A stretch of 64,000 nucleotides of DNA from Pseudomonas frederiksbergensis (GTDB lineage: Bacteria; Pseudomonadota; Gammaproteobacteria; Pseudomonadales; Pseudomonadaceae). The stretch lies in the NCBI RefSeq assembly GCF_003732275.1, contig NZ_MOBM01000040.1, forward strand, positions 124,001 to 188,000, written 5' to 3'. This document shows positions 43,889 to 52,882 of this stretch, piece by piece (position 1 is the stretch's first letter; each line of letters starts with the position of its first letter). The notes beneath the pieces are model-generated. The model was not told the DNA's origin and made no database searches. It saw only the letters and a list, made by a program, of their open reading frames with translations. The position numbers and the translations under genes were made by a program.

Positions 43889-44655
43889 CGCAATGCGCGC
43901 CTTAGGGTTTGGCACCCCAACGACCAGCCTTGACATATCGCTGTTTGCTCGGCGCGTATCATTTTTCTTTCAATAGCTCTTGTCGATAATTTATCTCCGG
44001 ACAGTATCGTAATCGAAGGGTTTAGTTCCATAGAAAGAATGGATTTCTGTTGCCCAAGACTTATCGGCCATATTAGGCCAGTTGTCCTTGTCAAAACCTG
44101 GTGCATTTTCCAAGCGCTCTTTCTCTACGTTTAGTACGAAGCGCTTGTTTACTGTATCCAGTGTCAATGCATTCCAAGGTACTGCAAATAGTTTTTCTCC
44201 CATGCCAAGAAAGCCACCAAAGGATAGAACGGCATAACTCACTCTACCGTTGCGAACATCCAGCATGATTTCCTTAATATCTCCCAAGTTTTCTTCATTA
44301 TGGTTATAAACTCGTTTCCAATGAGTGTGTCTGCCCCCATCAGGTCGGGGTCAGGCCCCTGCTCCTCAGAGCCAGCATCTCGTAGGAGGTTCGTTTTGTA
44401 TATGCCATAGGTATCGCGATCTTCGTAGTTCATTACAATCTCCTATCAGCAAGCGTCAATCAATCAGAATAGGTATTCACCGCCGTGATGGCTGTATTGG
44501 TGGGAGTCGCCAATTTTGAAAAAAGTTAGATTTTTTTTCTGCATGACGACGAATGGCAAGTTGGAGTTAAAAACAGTTAATCAGCTTTTAATTAGTCTGC
44601 TATCCAGGTGGGATGCTTGGGGTTTTTTTATTGGCATTTACTAGATCGGTATTAT
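43889..44655. repeat. ~767-bp duplicated segment, degenerate copy
   Basis: This copy of 23734-24490 has many substitutions and short indels, including an 18-base insertion near 43921 and a one-base deletion in the gene. It ends where the match fades past aaccagatca-like sequence. Confidence 0.85.
43991..44433 (-). pseudogene. Frameshifted second copy of the PRC-barrel gene
   Basis: The N-terminal 53 residues (MNYEDRDTYGIYKTNLLRDA ... ADTLIGN) are in one frame and the rest (GDIKEIMLDVRNGRVSYAVL to PFDYDTVRR) in another. The break is at about 44309-44311: the intact copy reads aaacatcatttcc where this one reads aaactcgtttcc, one base fewer. Otherwise the two proteins would be about 95 percent identical by eye. 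The upstream region is also kept, so the copy may still be transcribed but yields a short product. Confidence 0.85.
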
Positions 44656-44780
44656 AGTTGCCTGAATAAAGTGATTCCTTTAACCGCAACTAAATCTTGG
44701 GCCTTCATATATCTTTATAAAATGATGAAGATTAGGCCGCTACTAATGGCCGGCCTCAGTCAGCGAAGCGAATTTACTTG

Positions 44781-44822
44781 AAAAAAAAGCCCACTGACCG
44801 TCACCGGTTCAGTGGGCTTTTT
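44781..44822 (-). terminator. Terminator of mqo
   Basis: Long stem aaaagcccactga / tcagtgggctttt with A-run (44781-44788) and T-run on each side, 14 bases past the mqo stop. It works in both directions. Confidence 0.88.
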
Positions 44823-44835
44823 ACAAGGCCTCTAG

Positions 44836-46491
44836 TTACAGAGCCATATCAGTCGCAGCATTAGCCTTCGGCGCCTTGGCCGGAGCGGCCGGAGCAGCAG
44901 CCGGAGCCACCACCTGACCAATCGTCGGCGGCGGAGTCAGCTCAAGCACTTTAGCGGTATAAGCCCACTCTTGAGCCACTTTCTCAGGGCTGCTGTTCAG
45001 CTGAGTGCCATAGCTCGGCACGATCTGATGCAGCTTTTCCTGCCAGGCTGGCGAGGCAACCTTGTCCTTGAACACTTTCTGCAGCACGGTCAGCATGATC
45101 GGTGCAGCAGTCGATGCGCCTGGCGATGCGCCCAGCAGACCAGCAATGGTGCCGTCAGCAGAAGCAACAATCTCGGTACCCAACTTCAGCACGCCACCAG
45201 CCGCTTCATCACGCTTGATGATTTGCACGCGTTGGCCGGCTTGCCACAGGCGCCAGTCTTCGGCTTTGGCGTTCGGGAAGTATTCTTTCAGGGCATTCAT
45301 GCGGTCTTCGTCAGACAGCATCAGTTGGCCTGCAAGGTACTCGACCAGCGGGTATTCCTTGATGCCGACCTTGGTCATTGGCCACACGTTGTGCGTGGTC
45401 GTGGTGGTCAGCAGGTCCAGGTACGAGCCTTCTTTCAGGAACTTGGTGCTGAAGGTCGCGAATGGGCCAAACAGGATGACGCGCTTGCCGTCCAGAACAC
45501 GGGTGTCCAGGTGCGGAACCGACATTGGCGGTGCGCCAACGGAGGCTTTGCCGTAGGCCTTGGCCAGGTGTTGCTCGGCAATGGTCGGGTTTTCGGTCAC
45601 GAGGAACGAGCCGCCAACCGGGAAGCCTGCGTATTCCTGGGCTTCAGGAATGCCGGATTTCTGCAGCAGGTGCAATGCACCGCCGCCCGCGCCGATGAAG
45701 ACGAACTTGGCGTCGGTTTCGGTTTTGGTGCCGTCTTTCAGGTTTTTGTAGCTGACGCGCCAGGTGCCGTCTTCGTTCTTGGTGATGTCTTGCACTTCGC
45801 TAGACAGTTTCAAGTCGAACTTCGGCGTGGTTTGCAGGTGCGCGACGAACTGGCGGGTGATCTCGCCAAAGTTCATGTCGGTGCCGATCGGGCTCCAGGT
45901 GGCCGCGACTTTCTGGTTCGGGTCACGCCCTTCCATCATCAGCGGAACCCACTTCTTGATCACAGCCGGGTCTTCGGAGTACTGCATGCCGGCGAACAGC
46001 GGGCTCGCTTGCAGGGCTTCGTAGCGTTTCTTCAGGAACTTGATGTTGTCATCGCCCCACACAAAGCTCATGTGCGGAGTGGAGTTGATGAACGAACGCG
46101 GGTTCTTCAGCACGCCTTGCTGAACTTGCCAGGCCCAGAACTGACGAGAGATCTGGAAGGCTTCGTTGATTTCAACGGCTTTCGCGATCTGGACGTTGCC
46201 CTTGTCGTCTTCCGGGGTGTAGTTCAACTCGGCCAGGGCGGAGTGACCGGTACCGGCGTTGTTCCAGCCGTTGGAGCTTTCCTGGGCGACGCCGTCGAGG
46301 CGCTCGACCATTTCCATCGACAAGTCGGGTTCCAGCTCATTGAGCCAGACACCCAGCGTTGCACTCATGATGCCGCCGCCAATGAGCAGCACATCGACTT
46401 TCTTTGCCTCTTCCGCGTAGGCGGACGTGATCCCCATCGACAAAGCCAGCCCCAGCAGGGCTGTGTTCAGTTTCTTAAACATCTGTAGCAC
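44836..46491 (-). CDS. mqo: Malate:quinone oxidoreductase
   Basis: A 551-residue FAD enzyme that oxidises malate to oxaloacetate and passes electrons to quinone; it can replace malate dehydrogenase in the TCA cycle. The Rossmann motif VDVLLIGGGIMSATLGVWLN and the family stretches NGWNNAGTGHSALAELNYTP and GASPGASTAAPIML are clear. Unlike E. coli Mqo it begins with a signal-like peptide (NTALLGLALSMGITSAYAEE), and it ends in an alanine-proline tail (APAAAPAAPAKAPKANA). This suggests export or membrane anchoring on the periplasmic side, which would need checking. Confidence 0.93.
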   Translation of the reverse strand: MLQMFKKLNTALLGLALSMGITSAYAEEAKKVDVLLIGGGIMSATLGVWLNELEPDLSMEMVERLDGVAQESSNGWNNAGTGHSALAELNYTPEDDKGNVQIAKAVEINEAFQISRQFWAWQVQQGVLKNPRSFINSTPHMSFVWGDDNIKFLKKRYEALQASPLFAGMQYSEDPAVIKKWVPLMMEGRDPNQKVAATWSPIGTDMNFGEITRQFVAHLQTTPKFDLKLSSEVQDITKNEDGTWRVSYKNLKDGTKTETDAKFVFIGAGGGALHLLQKSGIPEAQEYAGFPVGGSFLVTENPTIAEQHLAKAYGKASVGAPPMSVPHLDTRVLDGKRVILFGPFATFSTKFLKEGSYLDLLTTTTTHNVWPMTKVGIKEYPLVEYLAGQLMLSDEDRMNALKEYFPNAKAEDWRLWQAGQRVQIIKRDEAAGGVLKLGTEIVASADGTIAGLLGASPGASTAAPIMLTVLQKVFKDKVASPAWQEKLHQIVPSYGTQLNSSPEKVAQEWAYTAKVLELTPPPTIGQVVAPAAAPAAPAKAPKANAATDMAL

Positions 46492-46802
46492 CTATGATAA
46501 ACGCCATCCGCCTCCAATCCTCGATATCATGAGCAACCCAGGTGTACGGGTACGCAGGCAGCGTGCCGTGGGTTCCTGCATCTACAAGGATTTGAAGGTG
46601 GGCACACAAGGCCGACGTGACTCCATCGACCTCAGTTATATGTCCCTCGTGCACTGACTTCTTATCGTTATTGGCTCAGCTACTTGAGCGACATTGATTC
46701 TGTCGGACGTCTGTAGACGTACGAACCGAATAAGTCAAACCAAGTTAATGCGACAGAATATCACGCCTCGACCAGCCTGCGTGCCCGAAAGGACTCAACA
46801 GT
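46492..46802. promoter_or_regulatory. mqo upstream region
   Basis: A 311-base gap between mqo and the acetyltransferase gene, which is on the same strand, so it carries the mqo promoter. I see no clear -35/-10 pair, hairpin or repeat that I would name. Confidence 0.4.
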
Positions 46803-47513
46803 CTAGACGGGACGAGGCCCGCGCACGGCGTCTTTGCTCAAACGTTCCAGCACAAATGCCTTGGCGTTGCGCGTCATCTGGTCGAGATGCCGGTCGCGCT
46901 GCTTCTCCGCATCGATCATCGCCCGCTTGCCGTGTTTCTGCAGCAGATACGTATGTATCTGCCGCACCTCCAAAGAACTGTAGATCGATGCGACATCCAG
47001 CAAGCCCATCAAGCCTTCGGTGCCGTGATCACGGGTGTTCATCAGTACCTGAGTGCCGCGCACGCCCAGCACCTGGAAGCCCATCGATTCGAACCAGGGC
47101 ACCTTGGCGACGGTGCAGGTCAGTTCGGCATGCGGGTAGCGGCCGAGCATGTCTTGCAGCATCGCCCGGGCGACGCCCCGCCGCCGATGGCTGGCCTGCA
47201 CCGCCATGTACGCCACGCCGCACGCCTGGGGATCGTCCTTGACCGGCAGGTACAGCAGAAAGCCGATGACCGTCTCGGGGTCTTCGTCATCCGTTGCAAC
47301 GATCAGTTCGACAGCAATGCCTTTGGCGCCGCTGAGCGCTTCGAGGTAGAGATGAACCTCGTAGCCCACCGTGTATTGATAGACGTTGTACAACGGGTTG
47401 CTCGGCGCGATGCCCACCATGCTGATGTCGGTTAAATTGTCGACGACCATCTGCAGAATCTGGCTGTTGATGGGCTCTGGGCATGGCGTGGCAAAGTGGG
47501 TGAGCTTGGGCAT
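46803..47513 (-). CDS. GNAT-family N-acetyltransferase
   Basis: A 236-residue protein whose middle carries the GNAT acetyl-CoA site: GVAYMAVQASHRRRGVARAM (motif A, with the RRRGVA pyrophosphate loop), then a short beta-alpha unit with WFESMGFQVLGVRG (motif B). The C-terminal ~70 residues (from DVASIYSSLEVRQIHTYLLQ) are an extra helical part. The acceptor is unknown. Confidence 0.83.
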   Translation of the reverse strand: MPKLTHFATPCPEPINSQILQMVVDNLTDISMVGIAPSNPLYNVYQYTVGYEVHLYLEALSGAKGIAVELIVATDDEDPETVIGFLLYLPVKDDPQACGVAYMAVQASHRRRGVARAMLQDMLGRYPHAELTCTVAKVPWFESMGFQVLGVRGTQVLMNTRDHGTEGLMGLLDVASIYSSLEVRQIHTYLLQKHGKRAMIDAEKQRDRHLDQMTRNAKAFVLERLSKDAVRGPRPV

Positions 47514-47585
47514 TACGTTTCTGACTCCGGATTAAGCTGAGCATCAGCCCCGCTATTGTCACAGATCGAGCCCCTTACAGGAAAA

Positions 47586-48155
47586 TCACCGCTCGGGCGC
47601 GACGATGCGGAAGCGGATGTTGATGTCGTTGGAGACAACCGTGTCGCCCCACTCCCCTTCGCCGATCTTGAAGTCTCTGCGTTTAACAATGATGTCGCCA
47701 TCGAAGACCCCGATGGCATGTTCCGGTTTCAGCAGCACCTTCACCTGCAACTCGCGCGTCATGCCCCTGAGCGTGAGGTTGCCGGTGATCAGGTAACGGT
47801 GATTGCCCAGTGCTTTCACCCCGGTCGATTCAAAGGTCGCCACCGGATAGTCCGCCGTATTGAACCAGGCAGGCTTTTGCAGCTCGCTGTTGGCATCGCT
47901 GCCCCCGGCGTCGATGCTGGCAAGGTCGATGGTCAGCTTGGCGTGGGCCGCGGTGGGGTTCGCCGTGTCAAAATCGAGCGTGGCGTCGAACTTGCCGAAG
48001 GTGCCGTACGCCCTGGAGCCGAACTGGTTATAGGTGAACGAGATCTTGCTGGCGGTGGTGTTCACCTGGGTGTATTCGACGGCGTGGGCGCAGGGCAAGG
48101 TGCCGACCAGGAGGATGGCGAGCAATGCGGCGAAACGCGGGAATCGAGGGGTCAT
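47586..48155 (-). CDS. YceI-family periplasmic protein
   Basis: A 189-residue exported protein with signal peptide FAALLAILLVGTLPCAHA. The mature part has the YceI lipocalin-like beta-barrel pattern (ASKISFTYNQFGSRAYGTFG, GDIIVKRRDFKIGEGEWGDT, NDINIRFRIVA). YceI proteins bind long isoprenoids or lipids in the periplasm. ATG 48155 is chosen over the earlier in-frame start 48188 because it directly opens the signal peptide. Confidence 0.88.
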   Translation of the reverse strand: MTPRFPRFAALLAILLVGTLPCAHAVEYTQVNTTASKISFTYNQFGSRAYGTFGKFDATLDFDTANPTAAHAKLTIDLASIDAGGSDANSELQKPAWFNTADYPVATFESTGVKALGNHRYLITGNLTLRGMTRELQVKVLLKPEHAIGVFDGDIIVKRRDFKIGEGEWGDTVVSNDINIRFRIVAPER

Positions 48156-48282
48156 GGGATTCTCCGGTTGAAGCGCCTTGGGATTCAATCACCGCACAGG
48201 TGTGTCAGTGGACTTAAGCAAATAATCACCGGTTACGCTAGGTGCGGGGATAAATGTGATCTGTCGAGGCTCACATTGATTG

Positions 48283-48319
48283 GAAAGTCCTCGGCGTTGA
48301 GGACTTTCCTGGTTTTTTC
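48283..48319 (+). terminator. Strong hairpin between YceI and NTF2-like genes
   Basis: An 11-bp perfect stem (ggaaagtcctc / gaggactttcc), 6-base loop and T-run at 48314-48319. The T-run is on the plus-strand side although both neighbouring genes are minus; on the minus strand it would be a hairpin without U-tail. Confidence 0.6.
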
Positions 48320-48346
48320 AAACGGTAGCGTCACCCACCCGAGGGA

Positions 48347-48727
48347 TCAGACGCTCGGATGGGTATGGTAAATCTTGCTGACGATGGTCCATTTGCCTTC
48401 TACCTTCAGCAGGTTGAAGAAGTCGGTGAAGCGCAACCCCGAGACGTTGTCGGTATCGACCCGCGCACTGGCAGCCGTGCCGACGATGTCGATGCGCACG
48501 ATGGCGGCTTTGGCTTCCGGGGATGGACGGAACACGTTGTCGATGACGTCGTAGAGATTCTGGATCGCGCCGCCGACGAGCTTGTCGCCATCGACACCAA
48601 ACATCGTGGCCTGCTCGTTGAACGCGGGCTTCATCAGTGCGCTGTCGGCCTTCGCGCCACCTTCGTTGTACTGGTTAAGCACATCGACAATCGCGTTGTA
48701 TTCCTGAACGTAAGTAGGACTGCTCAT
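48347..48727 (-). CDS. NTF2-like (lumazine-binding type) protein
   Basis: A 126-residue single-domain protein, start ATG 48727 (MSSPTYVQEYNAIVDVLNQY). The cone-shaped NTF2/SnoaL fold is suggested by YNEGGAKADSALMKPAFNEQ, VRIDIVGTAASARVDTDNV and FTDFFNLLKVEGKWTIVSKI. Stand-alone members are common and of unassigned function. Confidence 0.8.
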   Translation of the reverse strand: MSSPTYVQEYNAIVDVLNQYNEGGAKADSALMKPAFNEQATMFGVDGDKLVGGAIQNLYDVIDNVFRPSPEAKAAIVRIDIVGTAASARVDTDNVSGLRFTDFFNLLKVEGKWTIVSKIYHTHPSV

Positions 48728-48760
48728 TGCATGACTCCTGATAAGTAACGGGTGTGGAAC

Positions 48761-48853
48761 CTGTGGGAGCGGGCTTGCTCGCGAAAGCGGATTGACAGTC
48801 GACATAGATGTTGAATGTTATGACGCCTTCGCGAGCAAGCCCGCTCCCACAGG
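48761..48853. repeat. BIME (REP pair)
   Basis: Arms ctgtgggagcgggcttgctc and gagcaagcccgctcccacag face each other around a 50-base spacer, between the symporter and the NTF2-like gene. Confidence 0.85.
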
Positions 48854-48876
48854 GATTTGCGCTTAACTGACTGGCA

Positions 48877-49935
48877 TTAGGTTTTCTGCACCACTCGGGC
48901 AACTCCCGAAGGCTCAATGCTGACCTTTTCCCACTTGGCGATGACCAGGGGCGCAATCGCATTGCCCAGCACGTTCAGAGTGGTGGTACCGCTGTCGATA
49001 ATCCGGAAGATGCCGGCAATCAGCGCGACCCCTTCCAATGGAAGACCGGCCGATGCCAAGGTGGCGGACAGGATGATGATGGCGAAGCCGGGAACCCCGG
49101 CGGCCCCTTTAGACGTCAGCACCATCGTCACCACCAGCAGTATCTGCTGGGACAGCGACAGGTCGATCCCATAGAGTTGCGCGACAAAAATCGTCGCCAC
49201 GCCGAGGAAGATCGACGCGCCATCCAGGTTGAATGCATACCCCACCGGCACCACAAAACTGACGATACGACGCGGCACGCCATAGTGTTCCAGCTTGCTC
49301 ATCAGCTGCGGCATGACCGATGCCGATGCGGCGCTGGAGAACGCCAGAATCAGCTCATTACGGAAATACTTGATCAGGGCATCAGAGATGCCTTGAACCA
49401 CCGCCACCACTGGTGCGCTTTTTTCTCTGGGGAGGGAGTTCAATGCCAGACCAAACAGCACGGCAAAGAACAGCACCGAGAGCAACTTCGCTTCCGACAT
49501 CGCAACAAAAACGTTATCGGGAACGATGTTCTGCAGGATGACGAGAGCGCCCTTCGAAGGCTCCATGTTGACCGAAGCGGTGCTGTGGGAAATGCCCGAA
49601 ATATCAGTGCCCGTGCCGGGCTCGAAAATATTGGCGAAACACAGCCCTATCACTATGGCCAGACCGGTAATCGCGAAGAAATACCCCAGCGACTTGATGC
49701 CCATGCGCCCAAAAGACTTGTTATCACCGCCGCCGGCAATACCTAGGATCATGCAACAGAAGACAATGGGAACAACGACCATCTTCATCATCTTGATGAA
49801 GATATCGCCAAGGGGTTTGAGGATTTCAGAACTGATCCAGCCTTGATATTGCGGGTGTGTATTGAAGTACCAACCGACGAGCACGCCAAGCAACAGCCCG
49901 GCAACTATTTGCCAAACCAAAGGGATACGTTTCAT
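48877..49935 (-). CDS. Dicarboxylate/amino acid:cation symporter with an internal deletion
   Basis: A 352-residue member of the DAACS (GltP/DctA) family; usual lengths are 410-440. Start, helices 1-4, the serine-rich re-entrant loop (FSSAASASVMPQLMSKLEHYG), VPVGYAFNLDGASIFLGVA and DSGTTTLNVLGNA are present. At residue ~189-190 the text jumps from GISDALIK directly to YFRNELILAF: the ~60 residues that normally hold the RLAPIGVFAL region and two helices are missing, in frame. Transport activity is therefore doubtful. Co-localised with VOC and LysR genes. Confidence 0.82.
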   Translation of the reverse strand: MKRIPLVWQIVAGLLLGVLVGWYFNTHPQYQGWISSEILKPLGDIFIKMMKMVVVPIVFCCMILGIAGGGDNKSFGRMGIKSLGYFFAITGLAIVIGLCFANIFEPGTGTDISGISHSTASVNMEPSKGALVILQNIVPDNVFVAMSEAKLLSVLFFAVLFGLALNSLPREKSAPVVAVVQGISDALIKYFRNELILAFSSAASASVMPQLMSKLEHYGVPRRIVSFVVPVGYAFNLDGASIFLGVATIFVAQLYGIDLSLSQQILLVVTMVLTSKGAAGVPGFAIIILSATLASAGLPLEGVALIAGIFRIIDSGTTTLNVLGNAIAPLVIAKWEKVSIEPSGVARVVQKT

Positions 49936-50048
49936 GTCTAGCCTTCTTGTTGGAATGAAAGGACTGCGTTACGTAGCAGTTGCTAGAGTCATGAGCTTCC
50001 AGCTCATTTGAATTCGAATGGCACAACAAGGTTGTGCCATTGCTTTTA

Positions 50049-50474
50049 TTACTTGGCGAAGAGCTGGCTCATATCCTTGAACGCCTTGAACTCAAGTGCG
50101 TTGCCACACGGATCGAACAGGAACATGGTGGCTTGTTCGCCGACCTGCCCCTTGAATCGAATGTAGGGTTCAATCACAAACTCGGTACCAAAGGACTTCA
50201 GCCGCTCGGCCAGGGCTTCCCACTGCTGCCACTCCAGGATGATGCCGAAGTGCGGAACAGGGACGTCGTGCCCGTCTACCGGATTGCTATGCACGCTCTC
50301 CTGGGAAGCAGTTTTTGGGTGCTCATGGATAACCAGTTGGTGACCATAGAAATCAAAGTCGACCCACTGCGTGCTGGAGCGACCTTCTTGCAGCCCGAAC
50401 ACTTCACCGTAAAAGGTACGTGCCGCCGCGAGATCATAAACAGGGATCGCCAGGTGAAAAGGAGAAAGGCTCAT
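50049..50474 (-). CDS. VOC-family (glyoxalase/dioxygenase fold) protein
   Basis: A 141-residue VOC protein, start ATG 50474 (MSLSPFHLAIPVYDLAAARTF). The beta-alpha-beta repeats show the metal-ligand-type histidines in HLAIPV and PHFGIILEW and an end motif EFKAFKDMSQLF. Function could be glyoxalase, ring cleavage or resistance. It is divergent from a LysR gene 120 bases away. Confidence 0.85.
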   Translation of the reverse strand: MSLSPFHLAIPVYDLAAARTFYGEVFGLQEGRSSTQWVDFDFYGHQLVIHEHPKTASQESVHSNPVDGHDVPVPHFGIILEWQQWEALAERLKSFGTEFVIEPYIRFKGQVGEQATMFLFDPCGNALEFKAFKDMSQLFAK

Positions 50475-50593
50475 CGGAACTCCAATCAAGGTGTTTTATC
50501 GGTTTTGTTTTTGATTACGGAGCCAATCGTAGAGCCGCAGACCAAGCAAAAAAATCAATATATATTTCTTAGAAACACAATTAATATTTGTGA

Positions 50594-51472
50594 ATGATCA
50601 AAGAACTGAAAACACTTATCGCCGTCGCGCGGGAAGGCACCTTTGCCGCTGCCGGGAACAGGATCGGGCTGACCCAGGCCGCCGTGAGCGCCCAGATGCA
50701 ACGTCTGGAGGCCGAGCTGGGTTTCCAGATTTTCGACCGCAAGGGCCGCTCGGCTCACTTGAACAGGATGGGGCATCAGATACTTCTGCAGGCGCAGGAG
50801 CTACTTCGCCTTTATGACAACCTGGGGTCCACCACGGTTGGGCTCCCAGCCAGCGTGTTGGTAAACATCGGCGCCATCGCTTCCGTGCAGCGCTCGTTCT
50901 TGCCGGACGCGCTCGCCCAATTTCATCAACAATGTCCGCAATGCCGAACCCGTGTGATCCCGGGACTGTCGATGGAGTTGGTCAACCTGGTGGATGCCGG
51001 CGAGATCGACATGGCGGTGATCATTCGCCCGCCCTTCTCGCTGCAAAGCGATCTGCGCTGGACGACCCTGGCCCTTGAGCCCTACCGGCTGATCGTTCCG
51101 CGCGATGTGCCCGGAGAAGACTGGTCAGCACTGCTTTCCAGCCAACCCTTCATTCGCTATGACCGATCATCGTTCGGCGGCAGGCAGGTCGATCGTTTCT
51201 TGCGGCAGATGCATTTCACCTTGCGGGAAGTGTGCGAGCTGGATGAACTGCAGGCCATTATCAAGCTGGTTGAAAATGGCGTCGGTGTAGCGCTGGTGCC
51301 GCAGACGGCGACCCATCAGGACTGGCCCGCCGGGGTGCGCGCGTTGGATCTGGGGCAACACACGTTCCATCGCGATATTGGCCTCGTCCATCGGGCTCGG
51401 CAAAGTTTTACCGAACCGGTACGGGTACTGGCCCAACTGATCGTTGAGCAGGTTCAGAGCGGTTACGAATAA
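50594..51472 (+). CDS. LysR-family transcriptional regulator
   Basis: A 292-residue LysR protein. Helix-turn-helix: TFAAAGNRIGLTQAAVSAQMQRL. The effector domain reads SMELVNLVDAGEIDMAVIIR. Divergent from the VOC gene; the symporter lies beyond. The last 10 bases overlap, tail to tail, the MocR gene. Confidence 0.9.
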   Translation: MIKELKTLIAVAREGTFAAAGNRIGLTQAAVSAQMQRLEAELGFQIFDRKGRSAHLNRMGHQILLQAQELLRLYDNLGSTTVGLPASVLVNIGAIASVQRSFLPDALAQFHQQCPQCRTRVIPGLSMELVNLVDAGEIDMAVIIRPPFSLQSDLRWTTLALEPYRLIVPRDVPGEDWSALLSSQPFIRYDRSSFGGRQVDRFLRQMHFTLREVCELDELQAIIKLVENGVGVALVPQTATHQDWPAGVRALDLGQHTFHRDIGLVHRARQSFTEPVRVLAQLIVEQVQSGYE

Positions 51473-52794
51473 GCCCCAATCATCCACTTCACTTTTTCCA
51501 GCGCCTCCCTCAATGCGCCCATCTCCACCGAGCCCAGCGCCAGGCGAAACGCATGCGGAACGTTGGCCGAAGTGGCAAACGGTTCGGCGGTGGAAACCGA
51601 GACGTTTTCGCGCATCAACGCCATGGCGATCTGGTCGGCCCTTGCGTCTTCCGACAACGGCAGCCAAAGAAAATACGACGATGGATGGCGAATGCAGCGC
51701 AGCCCCGTCAGTACTTCGCCGGCCACGACTTGCCTGGCTTGCGCGTCCTGGCGCTTTTCAGCTTCCAGTTGCATGACGGTGCCGTCGTCGAGCCATGCAG
51801 TGGCGATCGCCGTCATCACGCCAGGGGTATTCCAGGTGGTCGCTTTGATCGTGCGCTCCAGCACGGGCACGTGTTGAAGGGGGGCGACGACGAAGCCGAC
51901 GCGCAATCCAGTGGCCACACTCTTGGACAGCCCTGACACGTAAATCGTCCTCTCGGGGGCGAGTACCGCCAGCGGTGCGGGGGGACTTTCCGCCAGGAAG
52001 GCGTAAGCGCCGTCCTCGATGATCAGCAGCCCATGCCGGCGCGCAATCGTCACCAGGTCGTCGCGTTGATCGGCACTCATCACCCACCCCAGCGGGTTGT
52101 GCAGGGTCGGCATCGTATACACGGCCCGCACGCGTCTATGCCGGCACAGGCTTTCCAGCGCCTCCAGATCAGGCCCATGATCGAGCACCGGAATGGGCAC
52201 GATTTCAAGGTGCAGTGAATCGGCCAGGACCTTGAATCCTGAATAGGTCAACGCGTCCGCCGCAATCACGTCACCGGGTTGCAACAGCGCCATCATCGTC
52301 ACGGCCAGCCCCTGCTGGGCACCGGTGACGATCAGCACCTGCTCCGCCTCGACCGTCAAACCCCGGACGCGCAGATGGCGCGCCACAGAGGCGCGTTCAT
52401 GCAGGCGCCCCGCGTGTAGCTGATAGCGCAGCAGCGATTCCAGATCGCCGGCCGACGCGAGCTGGCGCAGGGCATTTCGCAGCAATTCTGCCTGCCCGGG
52501 AAGTGCCGGATAGTTGAAGTTCAGGTCCGTCATGCCAGCGGCAACGCTATGCTGGTCGATACTCTGGCCCGGCGACCACGACGTTTCCCTGACGAACGTC
52601 CCCCGCCCCATCTCCCCGCTGACCAGGCCCATGGCTTCCAGCTCCGCATAAACCCGGCTAGCCGTCACCAGCGCCAGGCCTTCCGTTGCCGCCAACTGGC
52701 GGTGGGTCGGCAAGCGCGTGCCTGGCAACAGTCGTCCGGAGCGGATATCCGCCGCAAATTCATCCACCAGTGATTTGTAGCGTGAACGAGGCAT
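51463..52794 (-). CDS. MocR-type GntR/aminotransferase regulator
   Basis: A ~443-residue fusion of a GntR winged helix (residues ~1-75: RSGRLLPGTRLPTHRQLAAT) and an aminotransferase-I-like PLP domain (VTGAQQGLAVTMMALLQPGD, YTMPTLHNPLGWV, and the lysine-bearing IYVSGLSKSVATGLRVGF). MocR proteins sense PLP-bound amino acids or amines. Start ATG 52794 has no good ribosome site; in-frame starts exist upstream to 52857. Divergent from the EamA gene, the typical MocR arrangement with its target exporter. Confidence 0.87.
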   Translation of the reverse strand: MPRSRYKSLVDEFAADIRSGRLLPGTRLPTHRQLAATEGLALVTASRVYAELEAMGLVSGEMGRGTFVRETSWSPGQSIDQHSVAAGMTDLNFNYPALPGQAELLRNALRQLASAGDLESLLRYQLHAGRLHERASVARHLRVRGLTVEAEQVLIVTGAQQGLAVTMMALLQPGDVIAADALTYSGFKVLADSLHLEIVPIPVLDHGPDLEALESLCRHRRVRAVYTMPTLHNPLGWVMSADQRDDLVTIARRHGLLIIEDGAYAFLAESPPAPLAVLAPERTIYVSGLSKSVATGLRVGFVVAPLQHVPVLERTIKATTWNTPGVMTAIATAWLDDGTVMQLEAEKRQDAQARQVVAGEVLTGLRCIRHPSSYFLWLPLSEDARADQIAMALMRENVSVSTAEPFATSANVPHAFRLALGSVEMGALREALEKVKWMIGAYS

Positions 52795-52882
52795 GCGCAA
52801 GTGTATCCATGACAATATTTTGATTGTATTGAGTTTCGTCCATACGATGCCTTCCATGCAACCGGCATAAAGGGAGTCCTCA

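Noticed and set aside
44971..46488. 505-codon frame antisense to mqo
   Set aside because: The mqo gene is certain on the other strand; this frame has repetitive shadow-type composition.
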